Below are positions 6,102-12,455 of a DNA stretch of 12,455 nucleotides, piece after piece (within the stretch, counting starts at the first letter, position 1; the number at the start of each line of letters is the position of its first letter). The notes under the pieces were generated by a model. The model saw only the letters and a program-made list of their open reading frames with translations. It searched no databases and was not told the DNA's origin. A program made the translations under genes and the position numbers. Source of the DNA: Clostridia bacterium (GTDB lineage: Bacteria > Bacillota > Clostridia > UBA1381 > UMGS1253); NCBI GenBank assembly GCA_017411585.1, contig JAFQPV010000217.1:1-12455 (forward strand). The letters are read 5' to 3'.

Positions 6102-6139
6102 AACGGTAAAGCTTGACATAATAGGTAAGAGGTGAGGCT

Positions 6140-6601
6140 ATGAAGTGCGTGAAGGATTCCAAAACAGAACAGGTGCAGATTTTGTCGCAGGCAACCTTAA
6201 ATGGTTATAAACGATTGTTTGGCGGCAAGCTGATGGAGTGGATTGATGTGGTTGCGGCAGTGGTTGCACGCAGACATTCCGGCTGCAATGTAACAACCGC
6301 AGCGGTGGATTCGTTAGAGTTTACAGATGCGGCATATGCCAACGATACGTTGGTTTTGGTTGGTTATGTGACCTATACGGGCAATACCTCTATGGAGGTG
6401 TGCGTGAAAACTTATGTAGAGTCCTTAGATGGCAGCAGAAGATTAATTAATCAGGCATATGTGGTGATGGTTGCACTCGATGAAAATGAGAAACCGACGC
6501 GTGTGCCCAAGCTTATATTTGAAACAGATGAGGAGCGTGAAGAGTGGGATGCTGCAGCGATGCGCAGTGAGGCACGCCGTTTACGCAGAAAGAAGCGATA
6601 G
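6140..6601 (+). CDS. Acyl-CoA thioesterase (hot-dog fold, YkhA/YciA type)
   Basis: This 153-residue protein belongs to the hot-dog acyl-CoA hydrolases that cleave acyl-CoA to free acid and CoA in the cytoplasm. The motif NGYKRLFGGKLMEWID (21-36) corresponds to the family's N-x-x-G-x-x-FGG-x-L-x-x-x-x-D stretch, with D36 as the likely catalytic acid. The following strands carry VTTAAVDSLEF (51-61), and TGNTSMEVCVKTYVE (80-94) fits the hot-dog core. The charged C-terminal tail (DEEREEWD...RLRRKKR) is usual for this subgroup. Length is typical of a single-domain member, acting as an oligomer. The start at 6140 has GAGGTG (6129-6134) a few bases upstream. Its stop overlaps the AGGAGG of the flavin-reductase/rubredoxin gene, showing an operon. 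Substrate chain length cannot be read from the sequence, and a link between the two activities is unclear. Confidence 0.9.
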   Translation: MKCVKDSKTEQVQILSQATLNGYKRLFGGKLMEWIDVVAAVVARRHSGCNVTTAAVDSLEFTDAAYANDTLVLVGYVTYTGNTSMEVCVKTYVESLDGSRRLINQAYVVMVALDENEKPTRVPKLIFETDEEREEWDAAAMRSEARRLRRKKR

Positions 6602-6613
6602 GAGGAAAAGAAG

Positions 6614-7222
6614 ATGTTTGATGTCAATGCAATGTTTAAATTATCTTATGGTTTGTTTGTACTAACTGCAAAAGCGGATGGCAAAGACAACGGCTGTATT
6701 ATCAATACCGTTATGCAGGTGACGGATACCCCGATGCAAATTTCCGTTACGGTGAATAAAGCCAATTACACAACGATGCTGATTGACGAAACGCGAGAAT
6801 TTAATGTCAGCATTTTATCGGAGGACGCAAAGTTTTCCGTGTTTGAACGCTTCGGTTTCCAATCCGGCAGAAAAACTGATAAATTTGCAGGCTTCGAGGG
6901 TGTAAAGCGCAGTAAAAACGGACTTTTGTATTTAACGGAAATGACCAATGCGTATTTGTCTGCAAAGGTGGTAAAAAAGATTGATTTAGGTACACATATC
7001 CAGTTTATTGCCGAGGTGACGGCGGGTGAGGTGCTTTCGGACGTGCCGTCCGTAACCTATGCCTACTACTTTGCAAACATTAAGCCGAAGGTGCAGCCGA
7101 CAAAGAAAAAGGGTTGGGTATGTAAAATTTGCGGCTATGTCTACGAAGGCGATCCGCTGCCGGACGATTTTATTTGCCCGCTTTGTAAGCATCCGGCTTC
7201 GGACTTTGAACCGCTTGCGTAG
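6614..7222 (+). CDS. Flavin reductase-like/rubredoxin fusion (high-molecular-weight rubredoxin, Hrb-like)
   Basis: This is a 202-residue electron-transfer protein. Residues 1 to about 155 form a flavin reductase (FMN-binding split barrel) domain, with the N-terminal FKLSYGLFVLTA, NTVMQVT, and a SVFERFGFQSGRKTDKF stretch. Residues 166-202 form a rubredoxin domain whose Fe-binding cysteines are C170/C173 (CKIC) and C188/C191 (CPLC). Only 14 residues separate the two CxxC pairs, far fewer than in classical rubredoxin, so this is the compact, rubrerythrin-like version. The same architecture occurs in Hrb of Moorella thermoacetica, which passes electrons from NAD(P)H to the flavodiiron protein FprA for NO or O2 reduction. 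No fprA or rubrerythrin gene is in the window. AGGAGG (6600-6605) sits 8 bases ahead of the ATG and overlaps the thioesterase stop. A role in oxygen or NO stress is inferred. Confidence 0.92.
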   Translation: MFDVNAMFKLSYGLFVLTAKADGKDNGCIINTVMQVTDTPMQISVTVNKANYTTMLIDETREFNVSILSEDAKFSVFERFGFQSGRKTDKFAGFEGVKRSKNGLLYLTEMTNAYLSAKVVKKIDLGTHIQFIAEVTAGEVLSDVPSVTYAYYFANIKPKVQPTKKKGWVCKICGYVYEGDPLPDDFICPLCKHPASDFEPLA

Positions 7223-7241
7223 TTAAAATTCTCTTGATATG

Positions 7242-7280
7242 AAAAAACACTCGGTGTACTATGTACACCGAGTGTTTTTT
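7242..7280. terminator. Bidirectional terminator between convergent genes
   Basis: AAAAAACACTCGGTGTAC (7242-7259) pairs perfectly with its complement (7263-7280) over 18 bp around a TAT loop. The stem ends in six As on one side and six Ts on the other, so it works on both strands. It lies between the stop of the Hrb-like gene (7222) and the stop of the large lyase-type gene (7290). Confidence 0.94.
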
Positions 7281-7289
7281 AGTTCGCTA

Positions 7290-10200
7290 TTACTTTTCGC
7301 ATACCATATCTAACACTGCCTTTAATGTTTTAAAGCCGTTGTTATACGATGCGGTTACCTGGACTTTGCCTTCGCCAATAACAGTAAGTGTGCCGTCCGG
7401 CGCGATATCTACAACGCCCGGCTTGTCTGCAGTAAATATAGTGCCTGCAGCATCCATAAAGACGCCCTTGTTGTTGGTTGCCTTTATAGTAAGCTTTAAT
7501 TTGTCGCCAACGTGGTATGCTGCGGTACCATTCAGTCCGTCAACAGACCAAATGGCCTGATCGGCAGCCTCTTGCTCGGCATTTGCCCAGAAGCGCACCT
7601 CCGTCCAGGAGTTGTACATATTGCCCTGCGGCGTACCGTAGCCGATGACCTTCACATATCTTGCCTGCACATCGCCGAGCTTGAAGATTTCAAACAGCTC
7701 GGATTTTGCGTGTGTTACCGTATTAATTACTTCTGTCCAGGTTTCGCCGTCGTCGGAAATCGAGAGCGAGAACAGCGTCTGTCTCGTTGCACCGTTCAAT
7801 ACGGCGAGACCGAAGGAGTGCAGGTTTTGCTTGTAGCCGAGATCGTAGATGAGGAATGCACCTGCACCGTAGCCCGACCAACGGTTGATGATTTCATCAT
7901 TGATGATATTGTCAATTGTACCTGCCGGAATGTATTTGTCGTGACCGGTGCTCATTTCTACGTTCTGTACCGGAATATAGTTGATTTCGTGCGGCTGTGC
8001 AACGGAAATAACCTCCGGTGTGAGCGCAAGATTGGAAATGATGCGCGGGTCTGCTGTGCTTAACAGATTTTCAAAAGCATTGTTTGCAAAACGGATGTTA
8101 TAAGTTTTGCCGTCCAAAGTGAAGCTTGCGCCGGCCTCAGTTTGTGTAACCGGAACCTGATTGCCGCCTGCAAGCACGCTGATTGTGTTATCTGCCTGCG
8201 GAATTAAGGTGTAGTCTGCAATTTGTGCGTCAAACCATGTCAGCTCGCTGTCGCCCCAGAGCACGCGTGTGTCCAGAAGAGAGAGCACGCGAACGATTTC
8301 TTCTTCACTTGGTGTCTGCTTGTCGCCGCTGATTAAAATCAGACCGCGGTCATCCCAGAATACCGATTTGCCGACCGCCTCAACCATAGCACGAAGCGGA
8401 ATCATTGTGCGGTCGTTGATGGTTTGTGCAGGAACATCTAAGTATTTGGTTTCCCCGTTGACAATCATTTCATTAGAGCCGATATACAGATAGATTTCGT
8501 CTTCGCCACGCTGGATTTTTACCTCCTGCGCCTCTTCGTTCCAGGAAACGTTACCGCCGATGTTTTCGGAGATAAAGCGCACCGGAACGAGCGTTCTGCC
8601 GTTGGTTTCAATCGGCATTACGGCGTAGTTGTTTGTATCGACATAGGTTCTGTGACCGTTTGCAAATGCAACCGGACTGCCGAGCTTTAATGCAACGGCA
8701 TTGCCGAGTGTATCCTGTGCGCTCGGTGCCGGTACGGCGCTATCCAATGCCCAGGCGGAAATCGGCTGCGGCGGTGTTGCACGGCTTACATCCGGGGTTT
8801 CACCCTTATCAAGCGGAATGAATTCCACGCGAATCGTGCCTTCTGTTGTGTTTAACAGATGGACTGCCAGTTTATAATAGTTTTTCAGGATTTCGTCTGT
8901 TGCAATCGGGGAAGTCGGCAACGGACGCGCTTCCATAACGGAAAGCTTTGCGCCTGCCGGTGCATCGGTGAGCACCACGAGCATTCTTTCGCCGTTTTTC
9001 GTTAACAGTGCACTTTTGCCGTCTTCTGCGAGTGTAATGTCGGCGAGTGTTTGTGCAAACCAGTAAATCTCGGATGGCTTGTTCATCTTAAACTCGTCCT
9101 GAATGACAACGGAGCGACGTCCTTTTGTCATAAACATACCGCGCTGTGCACTTGTAACACTCGGATGCGTTTGGCTCATATCCAGTACGGCATAGGCTTC
9201 GTCATCGTCGGATTTGAAATCCGTAAACATTGCCAGTGCGTCCAAGCTCTGGCCGTAGGAGGCATCCGGGTTAAAGAGGATGGTGTTCTGTCCTTCCGTA
9301 CGTCTTACATAGTAGTAGCTCGAATCAAACTGCGAAGAGTAGTTCGATGCGCCAACTGTGCTGATAAAACGCTGGCCGTTGGCATCAAGTGCGAAGTTAC
9401 CGAGCGATTTGTGCATATGGCCCGTTTTGTTGCTGCCGCCCTGCAGTGCCGCAAACAGTGCGCCGCTGTCGGCAAAGGACGAGCGCATGGTCGCTACGGC
9501 TGCCGTTTCGGAATTAAACAGTGCATCCGGTGAAATTTGCTCGATGTGGTCTGTGGACATTTTGTCGTCGTACCAGATGATTGCCTGTACGGCATCGAGT
9601 CCCTTAAAGCTTGCCTGGTGCTTTTCGAGCATATCGCTTTCGTACCATTTATAGAATGGTTCATTTGTGAAGCTTGCAAACCAGTAAAGTGTCGGGCTGT
9701 AAACGAGTGCATCGTTTGCATCACCGAAGTTGAATTTCTGATTTGTCGAGTTTAAGTAAATATTATACTTTGGTGTGTTTTTCATCTGCGGGCGGTCAAA
9801 GAACCACTGTGCCGCCGCATCGTGTTTATACCCCTCTACAGGTGCTGCCTGCAGTGTTGCCATCAAAAGCACGGCAAAGCGTGTGGAGTATTCCCAGTAC
9901 ATTGTGCCTTCCGGGAAGCCGCCGTCCTCGCTGTAGGCGAGAATCGGAAGCTGTGCGTGCTTTAACGCGTTTTCGTATACATAGTTTGCTACCTCCGGCA
10001 TTTCATCGGCAATGGCAACGGCTGTCATTAAGCCGCAGCTGTTTGCAACGGTGGTGCGGTTGGACGTACCCTTACCGATTTCAACGGCGCTCTTGCCCTC
10101 GTAGGAGTGGATAAACTGCCAGAGTGCCTTGTCGCAAATCGTTTTGCGGATTTCTGCCTTTTCATCGTCGGTTAAACCGTGGTACATCCAGTCGTAGGCG

Positions 10201-12455
10201 ATGGCGTAGCCCATCATACACTCCGAAGATATAATCGGCGCGGAGTTTGACCAGTCCGGATGCTGCGCGGCAAAGCGCATTTCCTCCAGCGCGCGGGCTT
10301 TGTACTTTTCTTCGCCGGTCACGCCGTACATAAATGACAAAATAACAAGTCTTGTACGCACGTTTCTTGCACCGGAGAGCCAGTTTCTGCCGTTGTCGAA
10401 GACGTACGGCACATTATCTGCAACCAACAGCTCCTCTGCGCTTTCCGTAACATTTATAAACCATTGCGCACAGGTCTTATCCGTTGCAATTTTTTCGCGC
10501 ATTGCATCCCAGCTGTTGATGAGCACACGCGGATGCGGACGCAGGTTGGAAACGAAGCTTTTCTCCGTAATCGGGCTACCCTTAACCTTCTCCCAGGTTA
10601 CACCCTCGCTACCGAAGAGCAGGGTGGAATATTCAATCGGGGTATAGGTATACATTACTACATTGTCTAAAAGAACAATCTCGTCGGAGGAGTTGTTTGT
10701 AAAATTGAACACGGCAATGATTTCGGCATAGTTGGTTGCCGTTGCCGCAAATGGAGCATCCGTTTCGATTGCCTGTCCGTTTACATAGGCGGTGTAGGTT
10801 TTCTTTTGCAGATCCACAGTATACTTAATGTGGTTCCAGCCCTGCTTTGCCGCCGGATGCGCGGGGGTAATTTCCGGGGTATCTCTGAGCAGGTCGATGG
10901 AGGAGTTTGCCATCAGACCGAGTCTTGCGCCGGAATTACCGATGAAATATACACTGTATTCAATGGTTAAATCCTTGGATTTTTCACCGAGGCTTAAGCT
11001 CTTTGTCAATGCAGAACGCACCTTGGTTGCGCGCGGATTTACCGCTACAATCAGCTCATTTTTGCTGACGGTCAGCGCCTTTAAGGTTTCGGAGGTCTGC
11101 AGCTTTGTCCATGCGGCATTTGTGCCGAGGGAAATGGTTTCGCCGCCCTTGTTGTTGTCGTAGTAAAACAGCTGGATTGCGCCCTCCGGTGTGCTGACAG
11201 CTTGTGCCGGCTCGCCCTTGTAGCCCTGCTCTGCCTTTTCTGCGTACTGTGCCTTCGTTGTCATTTCACCCGTAGTACCGGTTTGCACCAAAGCTGTGTC
11301 TACCTTGTCCGGCGTGGAAATACAGATGTTGTCATAGAAGGCACAGCCGCCGTTTTTCACCGAGCCGCCGAAACGGAAGGTGATTTGGCTGTCTAAGTCT
11401 GCGCCGAGTATGCCGCTGTCCGCTTCGACACCGTTTTTATAGCAGATATAGGTTTTGTTTTTGATGTCGAGCATAAACTCGTAAGCGGCCCACTCTGCCT
11501 GTGTGCCGGTTGTGCGCACGCCGTCTGCCATACCGTTGTATGCGGAAAAGTTGACCGTTGCCGAGCCGACGGTGCGCACCATAAAGGAAATGTATATTGT
11601 GTTTATACCGGCAGGGTAGATGGTTTTGCCAATGCGCGGGCCGCCGCTTGCCGCAGAGTTGGTAATCTGCAGAACGCGGTCGCCGTCCTTGTCTTCTGCC
11701 GTATAGGCTACGGTTGCAGAGGTCGCACGCTCGGACCATTGTCCGACGGTTCCGGCGCTGTGCTCCACAGCGCTGCCTGCTGCACGGGCGTTGAAGTTGT
11801 CTTCAAAAATCACCGTATTGCCGGTAGGCGCGTGTTTTTTAATTGTCGCAGCTGCTTTGTAATCCGCGCTGTGGTCGCTGTCTGCAACCGGACCGGTTGT
11901 GCCTGCCTCACCGGTAGCACCGCCGCCTGTGGTGTTGGTTGTATCAAACAACTTTGCAACATCTATGGCTGAATTCGTTGAAATGGAAATATCGTCATAG
12001 AAGGTACAGCCACCATTTCGAACGGAGCCGCCGAAGCGGATGTAGGTGACATCGGAGGCGAGGTCTTGCGTAAATTCGCCTTTGCTCTCGAGTTTTTCAT
12101 TTGCATAAATGAAGAATTTTTTATTCTTTAAATCGATTTCGGCTTTAAAGTCTGTCCAGTCTGCGCTCGCGCCCTTGCGGGAAAGTACCTCGGTTTTGCC
12201 GCTGAGCATTACGGAAAAGCCAACGGTTGCGCTGCCTTCGGTCTTTGCGCGGAAGGTGACGGTTAAATCGTCGACATCCTTTAAATAGAGTGCCTTGCCG
12301 AGTCGCGGACCGCCTGTTTTTTCTGCCGCGTTGGTCACGCAGAGGACTTGACTGCCGCCATTTTCAACAATCTTTACCTCTGCTGTTGCAGAAACAGCTT
12401 TGTCGTTCCAGACCGCGCCGGTTTTGGCGGTTTGCGGCGAGTCGCCGTCGGCATA
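7290..12455 (-). CDS. Very large secreted heparinase II/III-like multidomain protein (N terminus cut by window edge)
   Basis: The frame is open to the right edge, giving at least 1,721 residues; the signal peptide would lie outside. In visible numbering the modules are three beta-jelly-roll/laminin-G-like domains (about 1-170, 212-386, 434-606), a heparinase II/III-like region (about 637-1212), a copper-amine-oxidase-N-like pair with RTLVPVRFISE and RTMIPLRAMVEA (about 1256-1381), an F5/8C discoidin domain (about 1492-1622) and a bacterial Ig-like domain (about 1633-1721). The catalytic region has an all-alpha toroid part with ASSECMMGYA-like helices and EGTMYWEY (Y853), then a beta-sandwich with GHMHKSLGNF (H1013, H1015). 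Families with this fold cleave uronic-acid polysaccharides such as heparin, alginate or related glycans by beta-elimination. F5/8C and jelly-roll modules usually bind carbohydrate. No LPXTG or SLH anchor is seen at the C terminus. The terminator at 7242-7280 follows. Substrate is unknown. Confidence 0.9.
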   Translation of the reverse strand, partial: YADGDSPQTAKTGAVWNDKAVSATAEVKIVENGGSQVLCVTNAAEKTGGPRLGKALYLKDVDDLTVTFRAKTEGSATVGFSVMLSGKTEVLSRKGASADWTDFKAEIDLKNKKFFIYANEKLESKGEFTQDLASDVTYIRFGGSVRNGGCTFYDDISISTNSAIDVAKLFDTTNTTGGGATGEAGTTGPVADSDHSADYKAAATIKKHAPTGNTVIFEDNFNARAAGSAVEHSAGTVGQWSERATSATVAYTAEDKDGDRVLQITNSAASGGPRIGKTIYPAGINTIYISFMVRTVGSATVNFSAYNGMADGVRTTGTQAEWAAYEFMLDIKNKTYICYKNGVEADSGILGADLDSQITFRFGGSVKNGGCAFYDNICISTPDKVDTALVQTGTTGEMTTKAQYAEKAEQGYKGEPAQAVSTPEGAIQLFYYDNNKGGETISLGTNAAWTKLQTSETLKALTVSKNELIVAVNPRATKVRSALTKSLSLGEKSKDLTIEYSVYFIGNSGARLGLMANSSIDLLRDTPEITPAHPAAKQGWNHIKYTVDLQKKTYTAYVNGQAIETDAPFAATATNYAEIIAVFNFTNNSSDEIVLLDNVVMYTYTPIEYSTLLFGSEGVTWEKVKGSPITEKSFVSNLRPHPRVLINSWDAMREKIATDKTCAQWFINVTESAEELLVADNVPYVFDNGRNWLSGARNVRTRLVILSFMYGVTGEEKYKARALEEMRFAAQHPDWSNSAPIISSECMMGYAIAYDWMYHGLTDDEKAEIRKTICDKALWQFIHSYEGKSAVEIGKGTSNRTTVANSCGLMTAVAIADEMPEVANYVYENALKHAQLPILAYSEDGGFPEGTMYWEYSTRFAVLLMATLQAAPVEGYKHDAAAQWFFDRPQMKNTPKYNIYLNSTNQKFNFGDANDALVYSPTLYWFASFTNEPFYKWYESDMLEKHQASFKGLDAVQAIIWYDDKMSTDHIEQISPDALFNSETAAVATMRSSFADSGALFAALQGGSNKTGHMHKSLGNFALDANGQRFISTVGASNYSSQFDSSYYYVRRTEGQNTILFNPDASYGQSLDALAMFTDFKSDDDEAYAVLDMSQTHPSVTSAQRGMFMTKGRRSVVIQDEFKMNKPSEIYWFAQTLADITLAEDGKSALLTKNGERMLVVLTDAPAGAKLSVMEARPLPTSPIATDEILKNYYKLAVHLLNTTEGTIRVEFIPLDKGETPDVSRATPPQPISAWALDSAVPAPSAQDTLGNAVALKLGSPVAFANGHRTYVDTNNYAVMPIETNGRTLVPVRFISENIGGNVSWNEEAQEVKIQRGEDEIYLYIGSNEMIVNGETKYLDVPAQTINDRTMIPLRAMVEAVGKSVFWDDRGLILISGDKQTPSEEEIVRVLSLLDTRVLWGDSELTWFDAQIADYTLIPQADNTISVLAGGNQVPVTQTEAGASFTLDGKTYNIRFANNAFENLLSTADPRIISNLALTPEVISVAQPHEINYIPVQNVEMSTGHDKYIPAGTIDNIINDEIINRWSGYGAGAFLIYDLGYKQNLHSFGLAVLNGATRQTLFSLSISDDGETWTEVINTVTHAKSELFEIFKLGDVQARYVKVIGYGTPQGNMYNSWTEVRFWANAEQEAADQAIWSVDGLNGTAAYHVGDKLKLTIKATNNKGVFMDAAGTIFTADKPGVVDIAPDGTLTVIGEGKVQVTASYNNGFKTLKAVLDMVCEK
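11295..12455 (-). repeat. Tandem duplicated jelly-roll modules within the large lyase-type gene
   Basis: Two adjacent modules of the protein are clearly homologous. Both contain GGPR(L/I)GK, TVGSATV/TEGSATV, a D(L/I)KNK strand and RFGGSV(K/R)NGGC(A/T)FYD. The DNA also remains similar: the stretches beginning GTCATAGAAGG at 11331 and at 11994 align over more than 40 bases with few changes, giving a period of about 663 bp (221 codons). A Thr/Gly-rich linker (about 171-211) joins them. The third module (about 10640-11155) shares the fold but is much more diverged. Confidence 0.85.

Larger units (their letters stand above)
5576..6139. other. Intergenic region without a recognisable gene
   Basis: No supported coding region was found in this stretch of about 560 bases. 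It holds a MITE-like inverted-repeat element (about 5690-5905), an orphan terminator (6012-6039) and the promoter of the thioesterase operon (6073-6101). The flank at 5576-5689 and the stretch at 5906-6011 contain only short frames broken by stops. The left flank may belong to the same repeated unit as the MITE, but the window has no second copy to define its edge. Confidence 0.7.

Noticed and set aside
6113..6118. TTGACA as a -35 box for the thioesterase operon
   Set aside because: A matching -10 would fall near 6136-6141, over the start codon at 6140, leaving no room for a leader; the TTGCCA/TATACT pair upstream fits better.
7512..8063. 183-codon plus-strand frame inside the large lyase-type gene
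   Set aside because: It overlaps the F5/8C-coding region in antisense; the minus-strand product has clear domains and this one has none.
12336..12338. GTG as the start codon of the large minus-strand gene
   Set aside because: The frame continues without a stop to the window edge and encodes a further 39 residues that match the repeated module, so this GTG is an internal valine codon.
1..12455. CRISPR arrays, tRNA or rRNA genes, integrases
   Set aside because: No regularly spaced short repeats, cloverleaf with CCA-type ends, rRNA-like sequence or recombinase coding region was seen on either strand by eye.

Overview
The window looks like chromosomal DNA from an anaerobic, low-to-mid GC member of the Clostridia (Firmicutes), probably a gut or rumen lineage near the Oscillospirales. 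This is an inference from a T-box in front of ileS, GlpP, a rubredoxin fusion, strong AGGAGG ribosome binding sites, copper-amine-oxidase-N-type modules on a secreted protein, and a MITE-like repeat of a type I associate with such genomes. No tRNA, rRNA, CRISPR array, integrase or transposase gene is visible.

Left part (1-4745, plus strand). A glycerophosphodiester phosphodiesterase, cut by the left edge, is followed by glpP, a glycerol-3-phosphate-responsive antiterminator. The first enzyme would make the ligand that the second senses. Three bases after glpP a consensus promoter starts an ileS transcript. Its leader is a T-box riboswitch with an AUC (Ile) specifier, a stem III, a TGGT T-box bulge and a strong terminator. 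IleS is the long, eukaryote-like IleRS2 form and ends at a 13-bp terminator.

Middle part (4793-6139). A minus-strand SLOG-family protein and a plus-strand small XRE-type regulator are divergently transcribed. Their shared control region carries two copies of a 15-bp palindrome, AAGGGA-N3-TCCCTT, one inside each promoter. This is a compact, apparently self-regulated two-gene module of unknown function and the best candidate for something undescribed. It is followed by about 560 bp without a gene, holding a MITE-like inverted-repeat element and an orphan terminator.

Right part (6140-12455). A hot-dog acyl-CoA thioesterase and a flavin-reductase/rubredoxin fusion (Hrb-like) form a two-gene operon. 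An 18-bp hairpin separates it from a convergent gene for a very large secreted polysaccharide-lyase-type protein, cut by the right edge (at least 1,721 residues). In order it carries three jelly-roll/laminin-G-like modules, a heparinase II/III-like catalytic region, a copper-amine-oxidase-N-like pair, an F5/8C (discoidin) module and a C-terminal Ig-like module. It probably acts outside the cell on uronic-acid-containing glycans, although two positions expected to be conserved in the catalytic part look changed.
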